From positions 1 through 64,000 of the forward strand of contig NZ_LIUQ01000010.1 of the NCBI RefSeq assembly GCF_001276715.1: a stretch of 64,000 nt of DNA. The letters run 5' to 3'. Shown piece by piece: positions 1-9,349 of this stretch (its first letter is position 1; every line of letters begins with the position of its first letter). The translations under genes were made by a program, and so were the position numbers. The DNA comes from Planktothricoides sp. SR001. GTDB lineage: Bacteria > Cyanobacteriota > Cyanobacteriia > Cyanobacteriales > Laspinemataceae. A model generated the notes under the pieces. The model worked only from the letters and a program-made list of their open reading frames with translations, did not search any database and was not told the origin of the DNA.

Positions 1-335
1 TAAGTAGGTGAACATAATTAATTGCACTTTTCGTTCCCCGCCGATAGGCTTTGGATTCCCGCATATAGGAAGGAGAGAGAATAGAGAAGAGAGAAAAGAG
101 TGAATAGTGAATAGTGAATAGTGATATTTATTTTCACTTTTCACTTTTCACTTTCCTCTTTCCTCTTTCCTCTTTCCTCTTTCCTCTTTCCTCTTTCCTC
201 TTTCCTCTTTCCTCTTTCCTCTTTCCTCTTTCCTCTTTCCTCTTTCCTCTTTCCTCTTTCCTCTTTCCTCTTTCCTCTTTCCTCTTTCCTCTTTTCTTCT
301 GATATGGTCTGTGGTTATTTCTGTCCACCTACTTA
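1..335 (+). mobile_element. MITE family A, copy 1, with internal heptamer expansion
   Basis: The ends form terminal inverted repeats: TAAGTAGGTGAACA at 1-14 and its near-exact complement TGTCCACCTACTTA at 322-335 (13 of 14 match). The left 60 bases and the right 40 bases align with the same parts of two other copies at 27001-27128 and 61195-61323, which are only about 128 bp. Here the middle of the element, where the other copies carry a GCGGGAAT hairpin, is replaced by a long TTTCCTC array. There is no transposase inside, so any movement would need one in trans. The element may extend left of the window start. Confidence 0.75.
151..293. repeat. Tandem heptamer array (TTTCCTC)n, about 20 units
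   Basis: An uninterrupted 7-base unit TTTCCTC is repeated about 20 times inside the first MITE. A 7-base period keeps frames open (poly-FLFPLSS on one strand, poly-GKRKEER on the other), so ORFs called here are artefacts. The same CTTTCCTC motif occurs in short runs at 6290-6310 inside cyaC. Confidence 0.95.
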
Positions 336-413
336 GATGCGAAAAAATCCAATAAATTAAAAGCGATATAATTATATTAATTTTAATTTAAATAAGAGAT
401 TTAATTTCTGTAT

Positions 414-441
414 GTAGGGGCGAATGGCCATTCGCCCCTAC
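414..441. repeat. Perfect 28-bp palindrome of the GTAGGGGCGAA family
   Basis: GTAGGGGCGAATGG is followed immediately by its exact reverse complement. Looser relatives of this family occur at 19100-19128, 24787-24864, 27190-27240, 40281-40350 and 52690-52770. The AT-rich flank (365-395) also matches the flank of the copy near 19130. Confidence 0.85.
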
Positions 442-480
442 AGCATTAGATCAAGCAGAATTGAAATAACTATAAATAAC

Positions 481-532
481 AAATACCCCCTGGGAATAGA
501 GAAAACGGACTTTCTCCAGCCAGGGGGTATTT
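481..532. terminator. Long hairpin, terminator-like
   Basis: Perfect 13-base arms AAATACCCCCTGG and CCAGGGGGTATTT are separated by 26 bases. The A-rich start and T-rich end fit a bidirectional intrinsic terminator, but it lies 300 bases past the 3' end of the dprA-like gene, so its client is unclear. It could equally be a dispersed palindromic repeat. Confidence 0.5.
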
Positions 533-828
533 GATTGGTAGTGGGCATGAAGTGAAATGATATGAATTAGAAATTTTCTCCTATGTAGGTGGGAACCATG
601 TTTTTATGGGATAAGAATTCAGCGATCGCAAATTATTTGCCAGAACGCGATCAGCCAATGGATCGGCGATCGCCTTCAATGGGACGATCTCTGAATACTT
701 AGCCCAGTGAGAAAATAGAAAATGCCTCACTACTTCGGTGCTGTCATAGAAGCGGTCATGGAAATTGAGGGAAATTCTTTGCCTTAATTTCAAATAGCAA
801 AGAAAGCACAAGGTTCGAGAACCCGGTC

Positions 829-1332
829 TTAATCAAAATAAAACAACGTAACCAGACGGCGTTGTTCCTCAGCTTCTTGGCAAGTTTGCAGCAGGGTTTG
901 GCTGTCGTGAAAAGCAAAGCAGATGAGTTGCTGACAGCGAGAAATAATCTGTCGATTACATAACGTGCTTGCTTCCCCCAGAGATAAGTGATCGTTGCTG
1001 GAATTTTCCACCAAATGGATCACGCGGGAAAGCTGTTCGCGGGATTCACGGGGTTGCCGCTCCAGGGTTTGCGGTAAAATAACCGTCAGCATATTGGGAT
1101 CGGCTCGCATGGCTCCTTTGATCGCCGCTGCATTGGTGCCAGTGGATCCCGATGTCATCACCCGATTTCCGCCCAAAACTAGGGCATAACTCATTAACTC
1201 AATTAAGTTTTGATGAGTAATCGGCACATGACGCGATCCTAAGATAGCAATTCGTTTAGATCCAGTTTGTTGGATCGCTGCAAGCTCTTGTGCAAGAGTA
1301 TCTATACTGGATATTTCTATGGATTGAGTCAA
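829..1332 (-). CDS. DNA recombination-mediator protein A (DprA/LOG-like Rossmann protein)
   Basis: A protein of 167 residues. It has the SMF/DprA-LOG type Rossmann features: an ILGSR start to the nucleotide-binding fold at about residues 28-33, then a VMTSGSTGTNAAAIKGAM segment around 57-75 that corresponds to the glycine-rich loop of DprA. Cyanobacteria commonly annotate this short form as DNA recombination-mediator protein A. The family links to single-stranded DNA handling in natural transformation, but this protein is much shorter than a full DprA of about 360 residues and lacks SAM and winged-helix domains. Its role in recombination is therefore an inference from family name. It is transcribed away from the carotenoid oxygenase gene. 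Confidence 0.75.
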   Translation of the reverse strand: MTQSIEISSIDTLAQELAAIQQTGSKRIAILGSRHVPITHQNLIELMSYALVLGGNRVMTSGSTGTNAAAIKGAMRADPNMLTVILPQTLERQPRESREQLSRVIHLVENSSNDHLSLGEASTLCNRQIISRCQQLICFAFHDSQTLLQTCQEAEEQRRLVTLFYFD

Positions 1333-1502
1333 AGACTAAATGAATCTAAGTAATACAACGACTGTTATTTTAGCAAAGTTATTTTGGCAAAAACCAGTGA
1401 GCGGAGAAAAGAACTCTATATCTAATCTGAAACCAGTGGACTCCCTTGGTTAACTGACCGAATGGCATGATAACAATTAAATAATTAAGTTGTCAGGAAA
1501 TT

Positions 1503-2951
1503 GTGAGGTTGAATCCGTTGCCGACATTAAAAAGCTGGTCAAAAGCCCTGGAACGACCCGCCACGGAATTTACGGCGGTGACGTTGCCAGTGATTTTTGG
1601 GGAGTTGCCCCCTGGGTTACGCGGGTCTTTGTATAGAAATGGGCCAGCCCGTTTAGAACGAAACGGGGTGAAAGTAGGCCATTGGTTTGATGGGGATGGA
1701 GCGGTGTTGGCGGTACATTTTACCGATGCTGGCGCGATCGCCTCTTACCGATATGTGCAAACTGCCGGTTATCAGGAAGAAGAAGCCGCTGGAGAGTTTT
1801 TGTTTGCTGGTTATGGCATGATGCCGCCCGGTTCTATCTGGGATCGCTTTACCAAGAGTGTCAAAAATGCCGCCAATACCTCGGTTTTAGCCCTGCCGGA
1901 TAAATTGTTAGCCCTCTGGGAAGGAGGATATCCCTACGCTTTGGATTTACAAACCCTGGAAACCTGGGGAACGGATAACTTAGAAGGGCTAAAAAACGGT
2001 TGGACTTTTTCCGCGCACCCGAAGCGCGATCCCTTGACGGGAAATATTTATAATTTTGGGGTGACACCGGGCAAAAATTCCCTATTACATCTTTATGTAT
2101 GCGATCGCGCTGGCAAAATCCAAAAACATTCCACCGTGGAAATCGATGGAGTGCCCTTAATTCACGACTTTGTACTCGCGGGTGAATATTTGGTCTTTTT
2201 CATTTCCCCAGTCCGGTTGCAACTATTCTCCGCCCTGTTTCACTTAAAAAGCTTTAGTGATTCCCTAATGTGGCGACCTGAATTGGGAACCCAAATTTTA
2301 ATCATCAACCGGGATACCTTGGAAGTGGTCAGCGGCAATGAAACCGATCCTTGGTTTCAATGGCATTTTAGCAATGGATATCAGGATGAACAGGGGAATT
2401 TAATCGTGGATTTGGTCAAATATGCAGACTTTTCCACCAATCAATATCTCAAAGAAGTTGCCACGGGTCAGGCGCAAACGATAGCCAAAGGCACCCTCTG
2501 GCGGATTTATTTAGACCCAAAAACTGCGGTGGTGCAAGACCAAGAACCTCTGGTAGAAAGGGGTTGCGAATTTCCCTCGGTGGCACCGGCAGCGGTGGGA
2601 CAACCGGCCCGGTTTACCTATTTATCCTTGCATCGAGAAGATGTGAATATTGGGGAGGAACTTTTAGGCGCGATCGCCCGCTATGACCATCAGACCCAAA
2701 CCCTCACCGCAGCGGACTTAGGGGCTAATCGCTATCCCACAGAACCACTGTATATATCTAATCCCGAAAATCCGCAACAGGGCTGGCTGATCGCCGTCGT
2801 CTTTGATGGCAATGATGATGGCAACGATGATGGCAAAAGTGAGGTCTGGATTTTTGACAGCGATCGCCTGGATGAAAACCCAGTCTGTCGTTTAGCCCTA
2901 CCAGAAATAGTGCCGATGGGATTTCATGGCACCTGGCACCCAGAAGTTTAA
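1503..2951 (+). CDS. Carotenoid oxygenase (apocarotenoid cleavage dioxygenase family)
   Basis: A protein of 482 residues starting at GTG 1503, close to the length of Synechocystis Diox1 (about 490). The family is a seven-bladed propeller that holds a ferrous iron with four histidines and cleaves carotenoids or apocarotenoids. All four candidate ligands are visible in the expected order and spacing: H172 in SAHPKRDP, H221 in LIHDF, H288 in QWHFSNGY and H475 in GFHGTWHP. The likely product class is retinal or another apocarotenal; substrate cannot be read from sequence. There is a repetitive insertion near the C-terminus (DGNDDGNDDGKSE, residues about 436-448). It stands alone, with GC-rich repeats directly downstream. 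Confidence 0.9.
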   Translation: MRLNPLPTLKSWSKALERPATEFTAVTLPVIFGELPPGLRGSLYRNGPARLERNGVKVGHWFDGDGAVLAVHFTDAGAIASYRYVQTAGYQEEEAAGEFLFAGYGMMPPGSIWDRFTKSVKNAANTSVLALPDKLLALWEGGYPYALDLQTLETWGTDNLEGLKNGWTFSAHPKRDPLTGNIYNFGVTPGKNSLLHLYVCDRAGKIQKHSTVEIDGVPLIHDFVLAGEYLVFFISPVRLQLFSALFHLKSFSDSLMWRPELGTQILIINRDTLEVVSGNETDPWFQWHFSNGYQDEQGNLIVDLVKYADFSTNQYLKEVATGQAQTIAKGTLWRIYLDPKTAVVQDQEPLVERGCEFPSVAPAAVGQPARFTYLSLHREDVNIGEELLGAIARYDHQTQTLTAADLGANRYPTEPLYISNPENPQQGWLIAVVFDGNDDGNDDGKSEVWIFDSDRLDENPVCRLALPEIVPMGFHGTWHPEV

Positions 2952-3311
2952 TTAGCGGGGGTGCGGGGGGGCGGGGGTGCGGGGGAGCGGGGGGGCGGAG
3001 GAGCGGGGGTGCAGAGGAGGACAGAGGTAGGGGCTTTTCCGTGGCGGTGGTTGCCCCGGAGCAGAGGAGCTTCCGGAGCGGGGAAGCATAAGGGCGCTTG
3101 GACGTAGCGCCCCTACATCTCATCCCCTCATCCGACGGCGGACCCCCCTGCCCCCTGCTCCGTAAGCCCCGAAAGTCCCTCCGCTTCAGAAACCGGGTTT
3201 CTTGTAGGCTGCTAAACGATATGCCTCCGGCACGCTGCGCGATCGCCCCGGTAGGAACCCAGAAACCCGGTTTCTCCTGCGAGAAAGATCACGCCCCTAC
3301 AATAAATCTAA
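2952..3311. repeat. G-rich tract and dispersed repeats between convergent genes
   Basis: Positions 2955-3020 are an almost pure purine run of GGGGGTGC, GGGGGGCG and GGGGAGCG words, suitable for G-quadruplex formation on the plus strand. It is followed by GTAGCGCCCCTAC-type and two AAACCGGGTTTC-type repeats (about 3190 and 3262). No gene is supported here. Confidence 0.7.
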
Positions 3312-6300
3312 TCAATTCTTCACCAAAAATGTTAAAACCGTTTCATCAATCCCTTTGAGTTTTAAGGGCTGATACTTGATAATTTCATCATCATTCAAAT
3401 AGTCCGCGACAGCGGCAGAAACTAAAATTCGATTCGGTTCAGAGGCTTCTTGGAGTCGGGCGGCAATATTCACACTCGGCCCGATCGCCGTATAGTCAGA
3501 CCGTTCCGCATTACCAAACATTCCCACCACCGCCGTTCCTTGATGAATGCCACAGCGAAACTTGACCTCTGGGAGTCCTTGGGCTTGCCATTTTTTATTA
3601 AGTTGAATCAGCGATCGCTGCATTTTTCTAGCAGCGGCTAAAGCATTGGTCACTTGTTCATTGGGGGTGCATTCTTCTGGTGCGCCAAAAATCGCAATAA
3701 TCGCATCCCCCACGAATTTATCCACAGTTCCCGAATGCTCAAAAACTGCCTGAGTCATGGCATCTAAATATTCATTTAATATTTCCGCCACTCGGCGCGA
3801 TCGCAAATTATTCGACATTTGAGTAAAGCCGACAATATCACTAAACAAAATCGTAATTAACCGAGGTTCTGGCGTTAAATCTAACTGCAATTCTCCCCTC
3901 GCGGCTTTTTGTACCATCCCTGGAGGTAAAAACCGTTTTAACACCGACTCAGTTAAATAACTATTCAACTCTTTTACTCGTCGTTCATTTTCTTTCAACG
4001 CCAAAAGATTCCGCACCAATGCCAACAATTCTCGGTCATTAAATGGCTTGCCCAAATAAGCATCTGCCCCTTGTTCTACCCCTTCGACCCGAGTATCTTC
4101 ATTCACTTTAGCCGTTAATAAAATCACCGGAATTCCCTTTAAATTTTCGGAATCGCGCACCATTCTAATCAGATCCAATCCCGATACTAAAGGCATCATT
4201 AAATCCGCCACAATTAAATCTGGTTGATATTTTTGCGCCATTTGAAATCCTTCGGCGCCATTGCGAGCTAAAATAGTGAGATACTGTTGTTCTTTGAGAA
4301 TTCCTGCCACATAATGCCGCAAGTCTGAATTATCATCCACCATTAAAATCAAAGGATGAGGTTTTACCAGTGAATCAGTCAAGAGTTTGGTTTCCCCATT
4401 CCTCAGATTTGCGGATGCGTTATTAGCGGCTTCGGCGCTAATAATTTCTGCGGCTAATCTTCTTAAATCTTCTTCGGAATTGTCGATTTCTGTTTCCACT
4501 TCTAAATCTGCTAATTCCACATCCACTCGACTGGGCATCACTCCCGTAGGCACTTCAATAATTTGCTCTGGGGGCAAATGAGAGCAACCAATAGGCAGCC
4601 AAACCGTAAAGGTACTGCCTTTTTCATACACGGATTCAACGGTAATTTGACCTCCATGAAGTTGGACTAATTCTTTGGCTAATGCTAATCCTAATCCACT
4701 GCCTTCATAAGACCGACTGACCGAACCTTCTGCTTGGCGAAAGCGTTCAAATAAATGGGGGATTTGGTCATTTCTAATCCCAATCCCCGTATCTTTAATC
4801 CGTAACATACAATAATTGCCACTTTGTTCCACGGAAACGGTAATGCTACCCGGTGGAGTGGTAAATTTCATGGCATTGGAGAGCAAGTTATACAAAACTT
4901 TATCAAACTTTTCTAAGTCCAAATAAAGGGGTGGACAATAACTAATTCTAGTTTCTAAATAAAGTCCTTTTCGCTCACAGTAATGGCGAAAAGTATCCAC
5001 AGTTTGTTCAACAAATTCAATGAAATTACAGGGGCGAAACGTCGGCTGCATCCGACCGGCATCGAGGCGCTGTAAGTTGAGCAGTTGATTGACTAATCGC
5101 AGTAAGCGGCGACAATTTCTCAGGGCAATTTCTGCCTGTTCTAAGGGTAAATCTTTCTGATGTTGAACGGCGGACTCTAATGGCCCAATGGTGAGGGTTA
5201 AGGGGGTTCTAAATTCATGGGAAATATTCTGAAAAAATTCGGTTTTGAGGCGATCAAGTTCCAGAAGTCTTTCCGCTTGTTGTCGGGTGGTTTGATAAAG
5301 CCGAGACTGCTGCACCGCGATCGCGGCTTGGGCGGCCACTGCTTGAGCCAAATCAATCTCGGAAGGCAGCCAGCGACGAGGGGTGTGATGATGGCGCAGG
5401 GAAATGCTGCCGATAATTTTGCCATCAGAAAGCAATGGCACCACCAACAGAGCTCTAGACGGGGAGAGAAATTGCTCTTGGGTGTGATCCATGCCTACAG
5501 GAATATCCAGCATTTCCAGTTCGGGCATATCCTGTAGATCCTTAATCACCACAGGTTCTTGGGTGGCGAGGAGTTGCTGATGCACCGGATTTCCCGATAT
5601 CGGCACTACAGACCGGGGCAGCGATCGCCCGATCGCCGTTGAATCCATACGAGGGATTTCTCCCTGGTCGAGAATGGCATTCGGGGGATGATCCCCTTCT
5701 CCTCGGACCACCGAAGAACCGCCTTTTTCGTACAAGCCCACACATTGGACATACTCATCATTTTCCGTCCAAAGAGACAAGGCACAACCATCCACCTGCA
5801 ACGCTTCTCCCAGTTGCTGGGTAATCGCCGCAAAAATATCTTTCGGGTTGAGACTAGAGCGAATGGATGTGGTAATCGTGTTAATCAGAGCTTCGCGTTT
5901 AGCTAAAGCTTGGACTTGTTCATAAGCTCGCACTTGGGACAACGAGAGAGAAGCTTGATCCGCGACCATAAACCCCAGTTGCACTTCATCATCTTTCCAG
6001 ACCCGAGGCTGACCGCATTGATGCAAGGCTAAAACCGCCAGCAGATCCAGGCGGAACATTAAAGGCACAATCAAACTAGAACGAATATTGGCAGCGGCGT
6101 AGGTTTGTCGCCGTTGAGCGATTTCTGGGGTGTTTTCTTGAAAGCGCTCGTCGGTTTCTACGTCATTAATCACCAGTATATCCGTGGTTTCCCATAAAGT
6201 TTGAGCCAGCAGACTGTCGGAAATTTCCCAGTGGGAGGACTGAGGTGACTGAGGTGACTGAGGTGAAATAGGTTCAGTTTCTCTGGCTTTTTCCTCTTTC

Positions 6301-6935
6301 CTCTTCCCTCTCACCTCTATGGGTCTATCTTTTTTGTTTTGATAGAGAAACCATTCATCCGCCAACCGTCCATCGTGCAATGGCCGCAAAATGCAGTAAC
6401 TCACGTCAAAAATTTGACCCACGGTTTCCACAATGGTCTGAAGGATTTCCGCTTCACTGGTGCGGGATCGAATGGTGTTAATCACCGCATTCAACAGGGA
6501 CTCTTGGCGCAACGTGCGGCAGAGTTCGGTAGTGCGAGCTTTCAGCACATTGTGAGTATCCACCGCTTGGCTGACCAAGGTTCGCAGTTCGTCGGTTTTC
6601 CAAGGTTTGGTGACATATTTAAACACCTTGCCAGAGTTAATCGCATCCACCAAATCTTCTACGTCCGTATAAGCAGTCAAAATAATCCGAATAATATCCG
6701 GGTACTGGGTCGCTGTCACGCTGAGGAGTTCGGTTCCACTCATTAACGGCATCCGCTGATCGGAGACAATGACGGCAATCTCCTGATCTTGGGCTAAAAT
6801 CTCTAAAGCTTGCAGACCATTACTCGCTTGAAATACCTCATAATCTCGATATAACGTGCGATAAAGTAGCTCGAGATTTGAGGCTTCATCATCCACAAGC
6901 AAAATTTTCGGCTTATTTTTAGCTTTCGCACTCAT
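3312..6935 (-). CDS. cyaC: CyaC-like multidomain adenylate cyclase (REC-GAF-GAF-HK-REC-cyclase)
   Basis: A protein of 1207 residues that combines two-component signalling with cAMP synthesis in one cytoplasmic chain. The order is receiver 1 (10-125, phospho-acceptor D59 in IVSDQRMP), two GAF domains (about 165-345 and 365-560), a HisKA helix with H573 in ISHEFRTPLT, a HATPase domain (about 690-800, GSGLGLAL), receiver 2 (about 875-990, D911 in VADLMMP) and a class III cyclase (about 1025-1190). In the cyclase both metal aspartates are present (D1033 in FSDIVGFT, D1077 in KFVGDAI), and K1073 specifies adenine. The same architecture defines CyaC of Anabaena and Arthrospira. GAF1 contains a low-complexity insertion of about 35 residues made of repeat DNA (6238-6310). 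Confidence 0.88.
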   Translation of the reverse strand: MSAKAKNKPKILLVDDEASNLELLYRTLYRDYEVFQASNGLQALEILAQDQEIAVIVSDQRMPLMSGTELLSVTATQYPDIIRIILTAYTDVEDLVDAINSGKVFKYVTKPWKTDELRTLVSQAVDTHNVLKARTTELCRTLRQESLLNAVINTIRSRTSEAEILQTIVETVGQIFDVSYCILRPLHDGRLADEWFLYQNKKDRPIEVRGKRKEEKARETEPISPQSPQSPQSSHWEISDSLLAQTLWETTDILVINDVETDERFQENTPEIAQRRQTYAAANIRSSLIVPLMFRLDLLAVLALHQCGQPRVWKDDEVQLGFMVADQASLSLSQVRAYEQVQALAKREALINTITTSIRSSLNPKDIFAAITQQLGEALQVDGCALSLWTENDEYVQCVGLYEKGGSSVVRGEGDHPPNAILDQGEIPRMDSTAIGRSLPRSVVPISGNPVHQQLLATQEPVVIKDLQDMPELEMLDIPVGMDHTQEQFLSPSRALLVVPLLSDGKIIGSISLRHHHTPRRWLPSEIDLAQAVAAQAAIAVQQSRLYQTTRQQAERLLELDRLKTEFFQNISHEFRTPLTLTIGPLESAVQHQKDLPLEQAEIALRNCRRLLRLVNQLLNLQRLDAGRMQPTFRPCNFIEFVEQTVDTFRHYCERKGLYLETRISYCPPLYLDLEKFDKVLYNLLSNAMKFTTPPGSITVSVEQSGNYCMLRIKDTGIGIRNDQIPHLFERFRQAEGSVSRSYEGSGLGLALAKELVQLHGGQITVESVYEKGSTFTVWLPIGCSHLPPEQIIEVPTGVMPSRVDVELADLEVETEIDNSEEDLRRLAAEIISAEAANNASANLRNGETKLLTDSLVKPHPLILMVDDNSDLRHYVAGILKEQQYLTILARNGAEGFQMAQKYQPDLIVADLMMPLVSGLDLIRMVRDSENLKGIPVILLTAKVNEDTRVEGVEQGADAYLGKPFNDRELLALVRNLLALKENERRVKELNSYLTESVLKRFLPPGMVQKAARGELQLDLTPEPRLITILFSDIVGFTQMSNNLRSRRVAEILNEYLDAMTQAVFEHSGTVDKFVGDAIIAIFGAPEECTPNEQVTNALAAARKMQRSLIQLNKKWQAQGLPEVKFRCGIHQGTAVVGMFGNAERSDYTAIGPSVNIAARLQEASEPNRILVSAAVADYLNDDEIIKYQPLKLKGIDETVLTFLVKN

Positions 6936-7415
6936 GCACCGCTCTCCTGCTGCAAGGGGAGTTTGACTCCGGGTAACCAGTTATTTAGCTGCCAGTCACA
7001 ATTAATTCGGCAATTGTAGATTTTTGTGATTAGTCGTCTGCTGTTTACCGCTGGATATTTTAGCCCTAACACATCAAGGTTCATCAAGGTTAATCAAAGG
7101 TCAGTCGATAGTTACAATACATCGGCAGGCTAATCTACGAAGCCTTTCGGCGCACCCTTTGTTTAGGATCTTTGATCCGCGATCGCTTTTCAGTCCTTGA
7201 TTTACTGTTTAGCCTGGGCAATGCCTTGGTTATACAGCCTTGAGCAAGCTGAAAAGTCTTGTTTGCCGATACTGTTCATTATCATAATGCCCTGGAAGCC
7301 AATCATGGTTAAAACCGCTTGTTGCTGTCATGCAATGATGAATCAGAGGATGTTTCTGGGGGCGGGGGAGCGGGGGGATGACTCGGCTTCGGGGAATTAT
7401 GGCAAATCCGGCAAA
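6936..7415. other. Upstream region of cyaC, no gene
   Basis: The region contains AT-rich DNA directly upstream of cyaC that presumably includes its promoter, then simple GC-rich words near 7350-7380 (GGGGGCGGGGGAGCGG). Open frames at 7197-7493 on both strands carry no recognisable motif and overlap the duplicated leader, so they were not accepted. Confidence 0.5.
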
Positions 7416-7608
7416 GAGGTATTTTCCTTGACAGAGGTTGACTCCCCTCGGCAGCGAGTAGCTGAAACCCTTGTCTAGCGAAGAATCCAGCATTTACACA
7501 ACTCAGCGAAACCAATAAAATACAAAAAACATTTACAGACGTATTGCAAATGTTTTTAAATTCATGTATAGTTCGATTTACAGATTGACAAGCACCTTGT
7601 CGCCCCAA
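7416..7608 (+). promoter_or_regulatory. Duplicated promoter-leader, copy 1 (upstream of rhodanese)
   Basis: This block of about 190 bp is repeated at 10242-10429 with roughly 80 percent identity. It contains a good sigma-70 type promoter conserved in both copies: -35 TTGCAA at 7544-7549, a 17-base spacer and -10 TATAGT at 7567-7572. Upstream of it are conserved words TTGACAGAGGTTGAC, GCGAGTAGCTGAAACCC and TTACACAACTC, which are candidates for an activator site. Both copies precede sulfur genes, so coordinated control by the nearby Crp/Fnr regulator is plausible. An alternative is that the block is a dispersed repeat that happens to carry a promoter. Confidence 0.6.
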
Positions 7609-7820
7609 TGTACTGTCTAGAAACTGGAGGCCATCACCCTGAGCAAGGGGCGGCTGCTGGAGGTGATTTCGGTGGCGAATATGCGGCGATCGCAGCAAGA
7701 TTCCCTGTACATCGAAGCTGGTGAAGAGGTAGGGAGTGGCGGGTAGGCAATTAGAAGTGAAAAGAAAAGTTGAAATTCAGTAGATACACACCAGTAGACA
7801 AACACAGGAGTCTCAAGACA

Positions 7821-8771
7821 ATGTTTAAGCAACTGCGGATCTGGAAAATACAGATCGTTTCCTTTATTGTCGCGGCGCTGGCCGTGGTGACGCTGCCCGG
7901 ACTGGTGCATCCCAGTCAGGCGGCCACGACGATTGATTTTGTTACTCCCCAGTGGGTGGCGGAGCATTCCCAGGATGCCAACCTGCGGATTTTGGATGTG
8001 CGGATTAATCCACTGGAATACATCAATGCCCACGTTCCGGGGGCGGTGAACATTGCCGACAATACCTTCCGTGGCCCCAACGGTCGCCTGCCGGTGCAGT
8101 TTTGGGAACAGCAGAAGATTGAATCCCTGTTCCAAGATGCCGGGGTGAACAACAACAGCCATCTGGTGATTTATTCCGACGGCAACAGCATCCTGGGCAG
8201 CACCCAGGTGGCCTACCTGCTGGAGCGGGTTGGTCATTCCGGTCAGGTCTCTATCTTGAATGGCGGATTCAAAGCCTACCGAGATGCCAACCTACCCGTG
8301 ACCAAAGAGTTCCCGCAGTACCAGCGAGGCAACTTTACCCTACGCGACAACTCCGCCATCCGGGTTTCCCTAGACGAAGTGCGATCGATTGTGAATAACC
8401 GTAGCGCCCAAGTCACCTTCATTGATCCTCGTCCTGCCGCCCTGTTTGCCGGAGAAGAGAATCTGTTCATCCGCAATGGCCACATCCCTGGCGCGAAGAA
8501 TATCCCCTGGCCTACCTTCACCTTGGGTGAAGACAACTTCCACCAAATCAAGACCCTGGATGAAATCCGCGCCCTGCTCGCCCGCCGCAATGTTACCCCC
8601 AACGACACGATCATTATGACGTGCAGCACCGGGCGGGAAGCTTCTCTGCAATATGTGGTGCTCAAGCACGTGCTGGGTTATCCCAACGTGCGACTGTATG
8701 AAGGCTCATGGACAGAGTATTCGTCCCAGCCCGATCTGCCCGTGGCCACCGGACGCGATCCTAACGTCTAG
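7821..8771 (+). CDS. Exported rhodanese-type sulfurtransferase
   Basis: A protein of 316 residues counted from ATG 7821, which follows an AGGAGTC ribosome binding site; an upstream in-frame ATG at 7770 has none. An N-terminal signal peptide is clear: basic start MFKQLRIWK, a hydrophobic core and an SQAA cleavage site near residue 32, so the enzyme acts in the periplasm or thylakoid lumen. Two rhodanese domains follow (about 38-150 and 180-310). The second holds the active-site loop CSTGREA with C268, which carries the persulfide. The family moves sulfane sulfur from thiosulfate or mercaptopyruvate to thiols. It is the first gene of the sulfur locus and shares its promoter-leader with cysK. 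Confidence 0.88.
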   Translation: MFKQLRIWKIQIVSFIVAALAVVTLPGLVHPSQAATTIDFVTPQWVAEHSQDANLRILDVRINPLEYINAHVPGAVNIADNTFRGPNGRLPVQFWEQQKIESLFQDAGVNNNSHLVIYSDGNSILGSTQVAYLLERVGHSGQVSILNGGFKAYRDANLPVTKEFPQYQRGNFTLRDNSAIRVSLDEVRSIVNNRSAQVTFIDPRPAALFAGEENLFIRNGHIPGAKNIPWPTFTLGEDNFHQIKTLDEIRALLARRNVTPNDTIIMTCSTGREASLQYVVLKHVLGYPNVRLYEGSWTEYSSQPDLPVATGRDPNV

Positions 8772-9349
8772 GCCAGCTAGACCTTAGAGGGGGTAGGCTG
8801 GTTGACTGACAAAAGTCTATCGCCCTCACCCCCAACATCTCTCCCAGAGGGAAAGGACTTTTGAGGATCTGGCTAACAAGTTTTGCCAGTCAATCCGCCA
8901 ATCGGGTAAGTGAGGTCTGGGTGATGTCAAGGGTTATTCAACAGTTCGCTAAGTGGATACCGTGTTTGACGTTGAAACCTGAAAATCACCTACCCGCTCC
9001 CCATTGAATGCCATATCTCTGTTCCGCTTCCAAAAAAAATGAATAACGAAGATATCATCTAAGCCTTTCTCACTTCCCTGGAACAACAGCAGAACCCTCT
9101 TACCCCAGAAGAGCAAAGCAAAATCAAATAGGCAAAATTTTACAAAAAAACGCCGATTTTGGTTTAGAAAAACTCGACAAATTCGCCCGTAAATCTTCAC
9201 TCCTCCAAACCATCTATATAGCAGTCCGTGCAGGATTTATGAAGCTGCTCCCCTCTTCCATTTTGGGCAGGCGTCGGTTGGGGGTGAGGGTCAATTCCAC
9301 AACTTATATAGGATTGCTATAGTAAGTAGTTATTCTAATACAGAAAAAC
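8772..9349. pseudogene. Gene-free stretch with remnants of a decayed ORF
   Basis: Between the rhodanese and the regulator the plus strand at about 9040-9220 reads as a protein-like text interrupted by stops and a frameshift (pieces such as AFLTSLEQQQNPLTPEEQ and FGLEKLDKFARKSSLLQ). I do not recognise the family. The last 100 bases contain the probable promoter region of the regulator gene. Confidence 0.35.

Larger units (their letters stand above)
336..828. other. Intergenic region with no supported gene
   Basis: This stretch holds the palindrome at 414-441, the hairpin at 481-532 and AT-rich DNA. A 76-codon open frame at 581-811 on the minus strand has no recognisable motif or ribosome binding site and was not accepted. 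Confidence 0.6.

Noticed and set aside
114-336. Open frames across the heptamer array on both strands
   Set aside because: They are products of a 7-base repeat without stops and show no start signal or homologous text.
3098-3358. Small protein encoded in the repeat-rich spacer after the carotenoid oxygenase
   Set aside because: The frame is made of AAACCGGGTTTC and GTAGGGGC-type repeat text and overlaps the end of cyaC.
7197-7698. Open frames within the duplicated leader, including a conserved-looking minus-strand text (GFQLLAAEGSQPLSRKIP) that also appears at 10192-10398
   Set aside because: The similarity is fully explained by DNA-level duplication of the promoter-leader; starts differ and no ribosome binding site is present.
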